From positions 13,383-77,382 of the forward strand of contig DAINQE010000005.1 in NCBI GenBank assembly GCA_036743055.1: a DNA stretch of 64,000 bases. The letters are read 5' to 3'. The position numbers were made by a program, and so were the translations under genes. This DNA comes from Sabulitectum sp036743055. Its GTDB lineage: Bacteria > Fermentibacterota > Fermentibacteria > Fermentibacterales > JCC-6. Positions 1-8,198 of this stretch are shown here, piece after piece. Every line of letters begins with the position of its first letter. The stretch's first letter is position 1. The notes beneath the pieces were generated by a model. It made no database searches. It was not told the DNA's origin and saw nothing but the letters and a program-made list of their open reading frames with translations.

Positions 1-748
1 TGAGCGACTCAAGAGGGTCCTGAGAGATGCACACGCAGTAGTTACAATCTCCGACTTCAACAAATCTTACATGAGAGAGAGGGGCTTCACAAATAAGGAC
101 GCAACAGTCGTTAAGCTTGGTGTTAACCGAGCTGAACTGCCAGAGAGAGTCAATCCTTCCAGCTTAGCTAATGGTGTTTGTGTTGCCAGCGGCCTTGTGG
201 AGAAAAAGGGCATCGAAGTGCTCCTCATGGCAGTGAGTGACTTGAAAGAAGAGTTTCCGCAGTTACATATCAAAATTATCGGCTCAGATCCTGACGGAAC
301 GCTTCTTAATGATTACAGGCTACGCTCTGAGCGTCTTCCTGTTGAGTTCACCGGTGCACTGCCCTCCAGTAAAACCCTGAAGATCGTATCTGAAGCTGGA
401 TTCTTCGTGCTTCCCTGCGTGAGGTCCTCAACAGGGGACATGGACGGCATACCGGTGTCAATTATGGAGGCCATGGCCATGGGGGTTCCCGTGGTCTCAA
501 CGGCGATCTCAGGAATACCTGAACTGATAACCCACGGAGAGACCGGGCTGCTGGCCAGACCTGGTTCCCCGGAATCCCTGACGGAGATGATCCAGCGGCT
601 GCTGGCTTCGCCTGAAGAGGCCGAGGCCATGGGCAGAAGGGGCAGGGAGAGGGTGCTCTCCCTCCATTCACCCGAGCGGTCGGCCAGGGAACTCACAGAA
701 GTCTTCAATCGCGCCATTGAGGCGCACAAGAAAGGGGCAGAGAAGTGA
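1..748 (+). CDS. GT4-family glycosyltransferase, C-terminal part
   Basis: The gene enters from the left edge; the first whole codon in frame is at base 2. About 248 residues remain, reading at once into a typical GT4 hinge (a short V-V-T-I-S-D-F strand). The second Rossmann domain follows. The EX7E-type donor site is seen near bases 450-540, where a Glu-Ala-Met-Ala-Met-Gly-Val-Pro-Val-Val segment is followed by Ile-Pro-Glu-Leu-Ile and a Gly-Glu-Thr-Gly-Leu-Leu loop. GT4 enzymes are retaining transferases using nucleotide sugars; the acceptor cannot be read from the sequence. The stop overlaps the next start by four bases (GTGA). Its first ~120 bases are noticeably AT-richer than the rest of the window. 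Confidence 0.9.
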   Translation, partial: ERLKRVLRDAHAVVTISDFNKSYMRERGFTNKDATVVKLGVNRAELPERVNPSSLANGVCVASGLVEKKGIEVLLMAVSDLKEEFPQLHIKIIGSDPDGTLLNDYRLRSERLPVEFTGALPSSKTLKIVSEAGFFVLPCVRSSTGDMDGIPVSIMEAMAMGVPVVSTAISGIPELITHGETGLLARPGSPESLTEMIQRLLASPEEAEAMGRRGRERVLSLHSPERSARELTEVFNRAIEAHKKGAEK

Positions 749-1212
749 ACCACACCCTGAAGAGGATCCCGGCTACGCTGGAGGAATTCTCCCGGGACCT
801 TCCCGAATACACCGCTTCCCCGGAGGGAGCCGTTTCAGGATGCATCGGGGCCCTGATCCTTATGGCCGGCGATCCCGATACCGGCCTGGAGGCCATGAAG
901 CTCCTTGCTCCGGGAACCTCCGAGAGCATACTGAGGCTTGCTAAGGGTCAGCTGAAGGAAGCCCCCTGGCTGCCCAGATCGTACTTTTCGGGAACCGCCC
1001 CGGAGAACGGGTACCAGCTGCCCGAGGAGAAAACCATCTCCATGGAGACGAATCTCTACAGTGGATCTCCCGAGGAGGGTTCGGTGAAGATCTTCGTGGG
1101 CTGTTCGGGAGCAGATTCATCCCGGCCCGTCACCGTTACCCGCGGGGATGACGGAGCCTGGCGACCCACCGAGTGGAGTTCCCTGATCGTGGGAATAAGG
1201 AAGCCCCTCTGA
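745..1212 (+). CDS. Conserved small protein of unknown function (DUF6935-like)
   Basis: 155 residues, GTG start overlapping the previous stop (GTGA). The N-terminal half is helical, and the C-terminal half carries a P-R-S-Y-F-x-G-T-x-P-E-N-x-Y segment (residues ~77-90) and ends in a W-S-S-L-I-V-G-I-R-K-P motif. From memory this resembles a small family annotated DUF6935, mostly known from Firmicutes; I cannot confirm that without a search. There is no signal peptide or membrane segment, so it is probably cytoplasmic. It sits between a glycosyltransferase and an acetyltransferase and shares a short overlap with the latter. No function is assigned. Confidence 0.75.
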   Translation: MNHTLKRIPATLEEFSRDLPEYTASPEGAVSGCIGALILMAGDPDTGLEAMKLLAPGTSESILRLAKGQLKEAPWLPRSYFSGTAPENGYQLPEEKTISMETNLYSGSPEEGSVKIFVGCSGADSSRPVTVTRGDDGAWRPTEWSSLIVGIRKPL

Positions 1213-1769
1213 CCGCTGATACCATCTGGCCGGAAGCCTTCCCTGTCCTGGAAGTGGAAAGGGTCGTCCTCCGGCGGGTCAGAGACACCGACGCCGCCGG
1301 GATATTCCGCTGCTACAGCGACCCTGACATCATGAGGTACATCGGTACCCCGCTTGACGATCCGGAGTGCATCCAGGGCATCGTGGAGGACTACTCCCTG
1401 GGGCAGGAAGAGGGCACAAGCCTTGTGTGGGCCATTGAGGAGAAGCGGTCCGGAGAGTTCACAGGAACAGCGGGTTTCGAGTCGTTCAGCTTCCTGGACT
1501 GCTGCGCTGAAACGGGGTTCACACTGCTGAAGGAATATCGCGGGCAGGGATACATGACCGAGGCGATGGAGGCGATAATCGCCTTCGCCTTCCGGGAGCT
1601 GCGCCTGAACCGAATCGAGGCAAGGATACATCCGGACAATGCCCCGGCGCTTCGCCTTGCTGAAAGGCTGGGCTTCACACTGGAGGGGACCCTGAGGCAG
1701 AGCGTGTTCTTCGCCGGGAAGTTCCACGACCAGATGGTTCTCTCCATCATCAGGGAGGACATGATCTGA
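1173..1769 (+). CDS. GNAT N-acetyltransferase (RimJ/RimL type)
   Basis: 198 residues from a GTG start, overlapping the upstream gene by 40 bases; the true start could be up to 12 codons later. The family hallmarks are clear: V-L-R-R-V-R-D-T-D at the N-terminus, the acetyl-CoA loop E-Y-R-G-Q-G-Y-M at residues 121-128, and the N-x-A-P-A-L-R-L-A-E-R-L-G-F motif B/C helix. The RimJ/RimL branch acetylates alpha-amino groups of ribosomal proteins or small molecules; the substrate here is unknown. The TGA stop is embedded in the likely CTG start of the following methyltransferase. Confidence 0.9.
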   Translation: MEFPDRGNKEAPLTADTIWPEAFPVLEVERVVLRRVRDTDAAGIFRCYSDPDIMRYIGTPLDDPECIQGIVEDYSLGQEEGTSLVWAIEEKRSGEFTGTAGFESFSFLDCCAETGFTLLKEYRGQGYMTEAMEAIIAFAFRELRLNRIEARIHPDNAPALRLAERLGFTLEGTLRQSVFFAGKFHDQMVLSIIREDMI

Positions 1770-2542
1770 GCACCGACTTCTACAGGGGTTTCGCCGCCCT
1801 CTATCACCGGCACCTTGAGGTAACCGGCCGGAGTGACATACTGTTCTACTCCCAGATGGCACGGGCTGCGGGGGGAAGCGTTCTGGAACTGGGATGCGGA
1901 ACCGGCAGGACAATTATTCCCTGCGCCAGGTCAGGGGCACATGTCACAGGCCTCGACCTGAGCCCGGAAATGCTCGGGCACTGCGAAGCGCTTCTGGAAC
2001 GGGAATCTGAGGATGTCAGGAGCAGGGTTTCCCTGGTTCAGGGCGACATGGCGGATTTCCATCTGGGAAGCAAGTTCCGCCTGATAACCACTCCCTTCAG
2101 GCCGTTCCAGCACCTGGCCACCGTGGAGGAGCAGCTCAGCGCCCTTGGCTGCGCAAGAGAACACCTGGAACCCGGGGGCAGGTTCGTTCTTGACATTTTC
2201 GACCCGGACCTGGAGATACTCACCGACTACGGCAGGGCCGCGGAGTTCGGTGAAGAGCCGCCTTTCCCGATGCCCGACGGGTCGGTTGTCACCGTCACAT
2301 ACAGGAATCCTTCCGTGGACACGGTGAAGCAGATCGTCCACTGCCAGATGATATTCACGGTGGAATCCCCTGGACACGCCCCTTCAAGGCATGTCCAGGA
2401 GTTCATCATGCGTTACACCTTCCGGTGGGAGGCGGAGCATCTGCTCCACCGCGCCGGGTTCCAGGTGCTCTCGGTGCTGGGCGGGTACTCCGGCGAGCAG
2501 GTGGGTTCCGGCGAACTGGTGTTCATCTGCTCCCTCAGATAG
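1766..2542 (+). CDS. Class I SAM-dependent methyltransferase
   Basis: The open frame has its first ATG at 1856, but conserved-looking coding sequence (L-S-T-D-F-Y-R-G-F-A-A-L-Y) continues upstream to a CTG at 1766. That codon overlaps the previous stop (CTGA) and has a GGAGG seven bases before it. From there the protein is 258 residues. Motif I (L-E-L-G-C-G-T-G-R) lies at residues 40-48, with L-D-L-S at the end of strand beta-2 and G-D-M-A-D marking motif II. The N-terminal Tyr-rich segment is usual for methyltransferase_25 relatives. The substrate is unknown. The 3' end overlaps the convergent DUF5916 gene by eight bases. Confidence 0.85.
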   Translation: MSTDFYRGFAALYHRHLEVTGRSDILFYSQMARAAGGSVLELGCGTGRTIIPCARSGAHVTGLDLSPEMLGHCEALLERESEDVRSRVSLVQGDMADFHLGSKFRLITTPFRPFQHLATVEEQLSALGCAREHLEPGGRFVLDIFDPDLEILTDYGRAAEFGEEPPFPMPDGSVVTVTYRNPSVDTVKQIVHCQMIFTVESPGHAPSRHVQEFIMRYTFRWEAEHLLHRAGFQVLSVLGGYSGEQVGSGELVFICSLR

Positions 2543-4715
2543 GCAGGAACCAGGTCAGCTTGGTGTAAAGACCCCAGTCCGGGTCCTGGAAACCGCCGTC
2601 ACCGTCGCCGGGGAAAACGGTCTCACCCAGTGCGTAGAACATGCTCCCCGGCATGTACTCCCAGGAGAAAAGCAGGTTGGTGCGTATCTCCGAGCTTTCA
2701 GTTTCGCCGGTGAGGTCGTAATCCATCTGGAAGTCCGAGTACTGGGAGAAGAGCCTGAGGTTCGTTGTGGTGTCGAACATGTAGGCCACCCTGAGGGAGA
2801 CCGATCTCCACTCGGTGAAGCGGGTGTCGAACTGTCCCGCCTCCCAGTTGTACTTATCGGTATCCCAGGTCCTGAAAAGGTCTCCGGCAACTATGAACTC
2901 CAGGGTGGGAACCGGCATGAGCCTCACATTGCCGGTGAAGTTGCTGAAGGTGCCGCCGCTGGAGTAGTCGCCGCCTCCGGTGCCCAGCCAGAACTTGAAG
3001 GGTTTGTGGGGGTTGGACCCCCCTCCGGCGAAGAAGTCCGTCCCGCCTTCGTAATACCTTCCATCCGGCCCCTCCCAGGGGTCGAACCTGTCCTGATTGA
3101 GGTTCGTCTCCCCGGTGAAGTTCCAGCCGTTCTTGAAGGTGCCGTTCACCTCGAGATGGGTGGTGTTGGTGATGGTCTCTCCGTCCAGCTCCCTGGCGTA
3201 CTCCTGGCTTCCCCAGAAGCCCAGCGAGCTGAAGGCGTCCAGTGTCCTGAAGGTCTTCCTGAGCCCTCCATGGAAGGTTTCGTGATTGGTTCTGGTGGTG
3301 AAACCGGTGGGGTTCACGTTGAAATCCTCGCCAACCCTGCTGTAGCCGGCCCAGTAGCCGAAGGTGCTCCTTATCCTCTCAAGGTCCATCTCCCAGGCGG
3401 TTCCGTCGTCGGTACCCGTGTTCCAGCTCCCTGCGAAGGCCCCGCTGAGCAGGTTGTTCCCCGGAAGCTCCACGGCGCCGTCCAGCGCAGCAGCGCCGCT
3501 GCTGCTGCCGTCGAAGCCGTTCTGGGCCCATGACTCCTTCGATACGAGGGATACACCAACGTTGCTGTAACCCCCAAGCTCCCTGATCCCACGGAAGATG
3601 CCGTAGTTGGCGGCGGTCTCCACCAGTGTGGTGTCGTTCTCCCATACCCTTCCCGTGACCGCATCCAGGAAACCGAACCTGTAGTCACCGGCACTGCCGG
3701 TTATCTTAGCCCCGCCCAGGATAGGCACCAGGTCGCCGTTCCATGCCGCAGTACCGATCCTTCGGGAGTAGAAGAGATTGAAGGGCATGCGGAACAGTTC
3801 GCTCCTCTCCATGAAGAAAGGTCTCTTCTCCCGGAGGAAAAGCTCGAAATGGCCCAGGTTCATCTCAGCCTCGTCGGCCTCGACCTGCCCGAAGTCGGGA
3901 TTCAGCGTGAAGTCTGCGGTTATGCCGCTGGTGAGCCCCATCTTCAGGTCGAGGCCTGCGTCGCCGGTCAGATCGTCATCCACGTTCGGGAGCGACTGGA
4001 ATGTGTAGTACTTTCCGGCGGCGTAGGGCCTCAGTTCCATGCCCAGCGATCCACGCACACCGGATATGCCGCTTATCTCGGCGAAATCCGAAAGGTCCGC
4101 CATCTGCTGGGACCGGGAAAGGGAGTAGAAACCGTTCTCTGAGGTCCTGCTGAGTATCCTCTGGAAGTTCACCGCCCAGAGCTGATCCTCCGTGCGTGGG
4201 AACCTGAGGCAGCTCATGGGGATGGCGAACTCCGCCGACCAGCCGTCCTCCAGCACCGCCGTGCCGCTTTCCCACACAGCATCCCAGCCGTAGTCCCAGC
4301 CGCCTTCAGGGCTGATCCTGGAATCCATCTGGGAGTTGGCGAGGCTCACCTCGAAACTGAAGGCGCTCCTGCCGTCGTTCCAGGTGTCAAGCAGGATGGC
4401 TATCCACTCTCCGTTTATGTAGTTGTCCCTGGGCGTGAGGGCTTCTGTCATCTCCCGGGGCAGGGGGTCGGTGAGGATGAAGCCGAAGTAGACGAAGTCG
4501 TCGTCGTAGAGGATCTTCACCGTGGTGGGTTCAGTCATGGATTCGCCGTAGCAGGGGCCGAACTGGAAGAGGCGGCACGTTTCCCCGGGAGTTTCCTGCC
4601 ATACCGCTTCGGTGAGGTAGCCGTCTATCTCCGGGGGGGTATCGATCCTTGCCGCTTCAAGGTTCCCCGAAGGGATCTGGGCGGCGAGGGCAAGAAGAGA
4701 GAACAACTGAAACAT
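2535..4715 (-). CDS. DUF5916 outer-membrane protein with N-terminal CBM9-like domain
   Basis: 726 residues with a short secretion signal. Residues ~20-200 form a carbohydrate-binding-family-9-like sandwich (P-P-E-I-D-G-Y-L-T-E-A-V-W, later D-G-W-S-A-E-F-A-I-P). The rest is a long beta-strand-rich region typical of DUF5916, with the family signature F-R-E-K-R-P-F-F-M-E (here L-R-E-K-R-P-F-F-M-E) and a tail ending in aromatic W-F-L-P-I, as expected of a transmembrane barrel. DUF5916 proteins are common in Bacteroidetes and relatives and are thought to be outer-membrane proteins linked to glycan or protein handling. It is divergent from the GHL10-like hydrolase at 4871 and shares its 155-bp regulatory region. 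Confidence 0.88.
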   Translation of the reverse strand: MFQLFSLLALAAQIPSGNLEAARIDTPPEIDGYLTEAVWQETPGETCRLFQFGPCYGESMTEPTTVKILYDDDFVYFGFILTDPLPREMTEALTPRDNYINGEWIAILLDTWNDGRSAFSFEVSLANSQMDSRISPEGGWDYGWDAVWESGTAVLEDGWSAEFAIPMSCLRFPRTEDQLWAVNFQRILSRTSENGFYSLSRSQQMADLSDFAEISGISGVRGSLGMELRPYAAGKYYTFQSLPNVDDDLTGDAGLDLKMGLTSGITADFTLNPDFGQVEADEAEMNLGHFELFLREKRPFFMERSELFRMPFNLFYSRRIGTAAWNGDLVPILGGAKITGSAGDYRFGFLDAVTGRVWENDTTLVETAANYGIFRGIRELGGYSNVGVSLVSKESWAQNGFDGSSSGAAALDGAVELPGNNLLSGAFAGSWNTGTDDGTAWEMDLERIRSTFGYWAGYSRVGEDFNVNPTGFTTRTNHETFHGGLRKTFRTLDAFSSLGFWGSQEYARELDGETITNTTHLEVNGTFKNGWNFTGETNLNQDRFDPWEGPDGRYYEGGTDFFAGGGSNPHKPFKFWLGTGGGDYSSGGTFSNFTGNVRLMPVPTLEFIVAGDLFRTWDTDKYNWEAGQFDTRFTEWRSVSLRVAYMFDTTTNLRLFSQYSDFQMDYDLTGETESSEIRTNLLFSWEYMPGSMFYALGETVFPGDGDGGFQDPDWGLYTKLTWFLPI

Positions 4716-4870
4716 GTTGCCCCTTCCTTTTCATGGACCTGCCGGTCATAATAGGGTGTTGGTTGTTCTCGCAAACAACATTGCCAATATGCAAAATCGA
4801 ATTAGCAAAATGCAAATTTCTTCGCAACTCGTTAACCCATAGCCTTTTCTCACAACCAGGCGGTCATATC
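4716..4870. promoter_or_regulatory. Divergent AT-rich promoter region with inverted repeat
   Basis: 155 bp between divergent starts, far more AT-rich than its surroundings. On the minus strand a TATTAT (plus 4749-4754) could serve as -10 for the DUF5916 gene. A 6-bp inverted repeat GTTGTT-ctcgca-AACAAC lies at 4762-4779, where the -35 would fall, so it could be an operator. Two similar AATATGCAAAAT / AAAATGCAAATT stretches follow (4786-4820). Seen directly: the repeats and the base composition. Inferred: their role. Confidence 0.45.
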
Positions 4871-5872
4871 ATGCATACTCTCCTCATTCTTGCCCTTACG
4901 GCGGTCAACGGCATCTGGAGCGCCTGGCAGTACAACACCGGCAACTGGGAAAGCCTTGCGCCTCTGCTGGCTGAGAACGGCTTCGACACGGTGTTCTACT
5001 GCGCCGCATACCGCCCGGAGACCGACATCGAAGGTCTCATGGAATGCGTCGATGCCTGCGGCGAGTACGGCATCGAAGTACACGCGTGGGTGGTCATGTG
5101 GAAAACCTCCCAGTCCCGGGATTCCCTCAGAACGGTCCTCACTTCGGAAGACCGCATGCAGGTAGCCATCGACGACGATCCCAATGCGGAGACCTGGCTC
5201 TGCCCTTCCCGCCGGGAGAATGTGGAACTCATGGCCTCCACCTGCCTCCGGATCGCTGCTTCGTGCCCGGTGGCCGGCATACACCTCGACTACATCCGCT
5301 ACTCCAGCGACAGGGTCTGCTTCTGCAGCCGCTGCGACACCGCCTTCGGACGGTGGCTGGGAACAGGAAGGTACCGGTGGCCGGAAGACTGTTATCGCGG
5401 AGGATACCTCCACGAGGAGTACCGCCGCTTCAGGAACGAGACCATCACCGACGCCGTGTACGCAATAAGGGATTCCCTGGGAAGGCTGAACAGGGTGGTG
5501 GAGCTTTCCGCGGCGGTGCTCCCCCGGGAGAGGGAGATGGACTACTACGGCCAGCACTGGGACAGGTGGATCCGGGATGGGAAGGTCGATTTCGTGGTGC
5601 CCATGAACTACACCGTTTCCGACTCGGAGCTTGTATTCTGGAGCGAAGCCCAGCTGGATATGGCAGGGGGAACACCCATCCCCTGCGGCCTGATCCTCAC
5701 CGAGGGGGAGCGGCTCCTCGAAGCTGATGAGATAGAACACCAGGTGGAACTCGCCCTTGAAACGGGTTTCCAGGGGTTCGTACTCTTCCACCTGAGCCGG
5801 GGCTTCGTGGAAATGCTGGAGAGCGGTGAGTTAAACCTGCTCCAGCATGGCGCCCAGCGGTGCTCCCCGTAG
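4871..5872 (+). CDS. Secreted glycoside-hydrolase-like protein (GHL10/DUF187 type)
   Basis: 333 residues from ATG 4871, chosen because it begins a signal-peptide-like segment (M-H-T-L-L-I-L-A-L-T-A-V-N-G); the frame is open further upstream, but that part lies in the AT-rich promoter region. The protein looks like a TIM barrel of the GHL10 (YngK-like) family: W-x-x-M-W after strand 3, then G-I-H-L-D-Y-I-R-Y-S at residues 136-145, the family's best-conserved site with its catalytic-type Asp. A C-F-C-x-x-C cluster follows at 149-154 and may bind a metal or form disulphides. Near the end comes V-V-P-M-N-Y. The substrate is unknown; relatives act on cell-surface glycans. The 3' end overlaps the convergent gene by 42 bases. 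Confidence 0.85.
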   Translation: MHTLLILALTAVNGIWSAWQYNTGNWESLAPLLAENGFDTVFYCAAYRPETDIEGLMECVDACGEYGIEVHAWVVMWKTSQSRDSLRTVLTSEDRMQVAIDDDPNAETWLCPSRRENVELMASTCLRIAASCPVAGIHLDYIRYSSDRVCFCSRCDTAFGRWLGTGRYRWPEDCYRGGYLHEEYRRFRNETITDAVYAIRDSLGRLNRVVELSAAVLPREREMDYYGQHWDRWIRDGKVDFVVPMNYTVSDSELVFWSEAQLDMAGGTPIPCGLILTEGERLLEADEIEHQVELALETGFQGFVLFHLSRGFVEMLESGELNLLQHGAQRCSP

Positions 5873-7159
5873 AACTGAGCCCCACCTGGTTAACAGTTCG
5901 GGTGCTTTGCCCTCCTTATGGACCCTCTTCAGTTCGGTGAGCAGCACCGAGAGCGTCCTGAGCTTCGCCTGATCCAATCCTTCCCCCAGGTAATCATCGG
6001 AGTAAGAGAGCCCCTTTCCCCAGCTCACCTTCCCGCCGTGGAGAAGGTTCATCGCAGCCGATCTGCGTATCTGAAGCGCCGCCGACTCCAGAGATCCGTT
6101 AAGCCTTCTCAGCACGTACTCTGCGTCCATGATCTCTTCCTCACCTGTTTCGGGCTTCTCCCGACGGTGGAGTTCCCTGCCAAGGGTCAGTGCCCCCTTC
6201 GCCCTGACGATCCCGATCCATTCATCGAACACCCGGGCAAAAAGCTCCTCAGGAACCTCGGGAAACACGGCTCCCCCGGAGGAGAGCAGAGTTGAGAACC
6301 ACTCAAGAGGGGCTTTTGACGTGAACGGGCCAAAGGATCCCTGCTCCCTCCTACCGCTCAGTGCGATAAAGTCCCTGGAAAGGTACCACAGCGTTTCATC
6401 CCGGATCTTTCCGGCGCGGTTGTATTCCGGGGAGAGCGAGCTGATGAGGCTGCTCTCAAGAACGGCTGCGTGGAGGGCACTGCTTGTCTCACGGCAATCC
6501 ACCCTGGAGACCCTGCAGAGCATCTCTGCCTTCCTCCTGCCGCTGCGTCCGGTGAAGTGCCCGTTCACCCTCCGCCTGAGGTTCTTCGCCTTTCCCACGT
6601 AGAGAACGCTGCCGCGGCAGTCCAGGAACAGGTACACCCCCGGGACCTCGGGAATGGCGAGCCTACACTCCCTGGAGACGGTATCGCTCCGGAAGCCGCG
6701 TGACAGGGCGCTGTATATCGCTTCGATGGCCAGCACGTGTTCGCCGGCCCTTCGCATGGGTCCCATGGTGAAACCGGCAAGCCCCGCCACCGCCCTGAGG
6801 CTGCCCGAGGGAAGGGTTAACTTCGCAGCAGCCAGCTCCCTGGTGCAGGCGAAGTGAAGTTCCAGGCCGGTGATGTGCTCCAGCCAGCGCTTTTCGTAGG
6901 GAGCGTGGTGGGCCACCGGGGTCCTTCCGGTTACTGCCGCGGTGAAGAGCTTCGCTATCTCCTCGGCTGGAAGGGAACGGTGCCCTGAGAGATCCAACCG
7001 GGTTATGCCGGTCATCTCCCTGACCCTGGGGGGAATATCTCCGGAACCCCTGAAGAAAAATCTGTGAACGCATCCTCCGGGGACCTTCCAGGCTATCTCC
7101 AGCGGAAATCCGGCAGCAGGTGAACCCACCGCCTGAACATCCACGAACAGGGGATTCAC
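5831..7159 (-). CDS. DnaQ-like exonuclease domain fused to GIY-YIG nuclease, altered exonuclease residues
   Basis: 442 residues from a GTG start that overlaps the upstream stop (GTGA); the 33 codons upstream belong to the neighbouring gene. Residues 1-155 match a DEDD 3'-5' exonuclease fold (F-V-D-V-Q-A-V-G, then G-F-P-L-E-I-A-W). The acidic set is altered: motif I is D7-x-Q9 rather than DxE, motif II has E89 (H-H-A-P-Y-E) for the usual Asp, and motif III is H141-x4-E146 for HxxxxD. Residues ~170-260 are a UvrC/Cho-type GIY-YIG domain (G-V-Y-L-F, L-Y-V-G-K-A-K-N-L-R-R-R). Exonuclease/GIY-YIG fusions are known, for example in actinobacteria, with a suggested repair role. The last ~170 residues are helical and unassigned. 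Confidence 0.85.
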   Translation of the reverse strand: MNPLFVDVQAVGSPAAGFPLEIAWKVPGGCVHRFFFRGSGDIPPRVREMTGITRLDLSGHRSLPAEEIAKLFTAAVTGRTPVAHHAPYEKRWLEHITGLELHFACTRELAAAKLTLPSGSLRAVAGLAGFTMGPMRRAGEHVLAIEAIYSALSRGFRSDTVSRECRLAIPEVPGVYLFLDCRGSVLYVGKAKNLRRRVNGHFTGRSGRRKAEMLCRVSRVDCRETSSALHAAVLESSLISSLSPEYNRAGKIRDETLWYLSRDFIALSGRREQGSFGPFTSKAPLEWFSTLLSSGGAVFPEVPEELFARVFDEWIGIVRAKGALTLGRELHRREKPETGEEEIMDAEYVLRRLNGSLESAALQIRRSAAMNLLHGGKVSWGKGLSYSDDYLGEGLDQAKLRTLSVLLTELKRVHKEGKAPELLTRWGSVLRGAPLGAMLEQV

Positions 7160-8151
7160 CGCTGGATGTACCTGGTGTAGCCGCTGAAATCCAGATCGAG
7201 GAAGGGCTCTCCCGCCTCGATCCTCCCCCTTCGGTCCTTCATGAACGCGGCGCACCATGGATCGAGGTCGTTCAGGTTCATGCTTCTGTGGATAACCGCG
7301 TAAAGGTCCAGCTCCCGTATTGAGAGGAACAGGGGTATGGTGGCCAGCCAGCGGGGTGAAAGCGCGTTCTCCGTGGAATAACCGGAGAGGAAGGGCACCA
7401 GGAAATCATCAGCAGCTGCCTCAGGATCGGGTCGGTTAACCGCGGCATAGAAAAGGGCGATGGCAATGTCCGCCGCGAACCAGCTGCGGCAGCAGTCGTC
7501 GAAATCGAACAGGACTATGTTCCCGTCGGCGGTAACCAGCATGTTCCCCCCGTGGGCGTCGTAATGGACAAGCCCGTAGGAGTCCAGGGAAACCGGCAGG
7601 GCGCAGGCGCGTTCCATAAGTTCGTCATGCCTTGCCAGCACTCCATGCTGACCGGGGGGTATCATTTTTCTGATCTCCCCTCCCAGTGAAGGGTCGCTCC
7701 AGTGGGGTCTGAGCATTCTCTCAGGGTCGTAGCCCCTGGTCAAGCGGTGCATCCTTCCCATCAGTGCTCCGTATTTCACGAAGAGCTCCCGGTTCCACCC
7801 GTATTGCCAGGGCGTAACTCCGTGGATGAACCTGAATGCCGTTGCCAGGAACGACCCTCCGGCGCCGTCGGGTATCTCCTCCACCAGCTTTCCCGCCGCT
7901 GACAACACCGCTTCCGCCACCGGCACCCGGTTTTCGGCAAGATACCTGAGCCACATGGCCTCTCCCAGTATCATCCCGCCGGTCCTCCTCAGGGAATGGG
8001 AGATACGAAGGACCAGTTCCTCCCCATCCCTTGAGAACCTGAACATGAAACTCTCGAAACCGCCCAGTTCCCTGCAATCCTCACCGCCGAACCGGGCAAG
8101 GGCCTCCTGGGCAACTCCATCGCTGAACCTGTCGCTTATCTTCCTGTCCAT
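7156..8151 (-). CDS. Aminoglycoside-phosphotransferase-family kinase
   Basis: 331 residues. The kinase-like catalytic loop H-Y-D-A-H-G-G-N-M is at 196-204 and the metal-binding L-F-D-F-D-D at 214-219, as in the APH / homoserine kinase type II / choline kinase superfamily. The N-lobe ATP-binding strands include F-E-S-F-M-F-R-F and V-L-R-I-S. Substrates across the family are small hydroxylated molecules, and nothing here favours antibiotic resistance. An ATG with GGGAG six bases upstream supports the start. It shares a tiny divergent promoter with the gene at 8199 and is coupled to the downstream exonuclease/GIY-YIG gene by GTGA. Confidence 0.88.
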   Translation of the reverse strand: MDRKISDRFSDGVAQEALARFGGEDCRELGGFESFMFRFSRDGEELVLRISHSLRRTGGMILGEAMWLRYLAENRVPVAEAVLSAAGKLVEEIPDGAGGSFLATAFRFIHGVTPWQYGWNRELFVKYGALMGRMHRLTRGYDPERMLRPHWSDPSLGGEIRKMIPPGQHGVLARHDELMERACALPVSLDSYGLVHYDAHGGNMLVTADGNIVLFDFDDCCRSWFAADIAIALFYAAVNRPDPEAAADDFLVPFLSGYSTENALSPRWLATIPLFLSIRELDLYAVIHRSMNLNDLDPWCAAFMKDRRGRIEAGEPFLDLDFSGYTRYIQR

Positions 8152-8183
8152 GATGCTCCCGAAGGGTGTTTCGGTGACCCCGC

Positions 8184-8191
8184 ATTATAAT
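8184..8191. promoter_or_regulatory. Palindromic -10 element shared by divergent genes
   Basis: The 47-bp gap between two divergent genes contains ATTATAAT, which reads TATAAT on both strands. On the plus strand the -10 (8186-8191) ends seven bases before ATG 8199, so the transcript would start at or next to the start codon (leaderless; no Shine-Dalgarno is seen). On the minus strand the -10 (8189-8184) leaves a leader of about 26 bases with GGGAG ahead of the ATG at 8151. No good -35 is seen on either side. Confidence 0.6.
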
Positions 8192-8198
8192 AGCGGCT

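Noticed and set aside
2391..3533. Long plus-strand open frame of 380 codons
   Set aside because: It lies antisense to the DUF5916 gene and its translation is low-complexity and Gly/Pro/Val-rich without any family pattern. It is a shadow of GC-rich codon use.
7156..8151. Antibiotic-resistance kinase
   Set aside because: The APH fold is shared by many metabolic kinases, and no resistance or mobile context is present.
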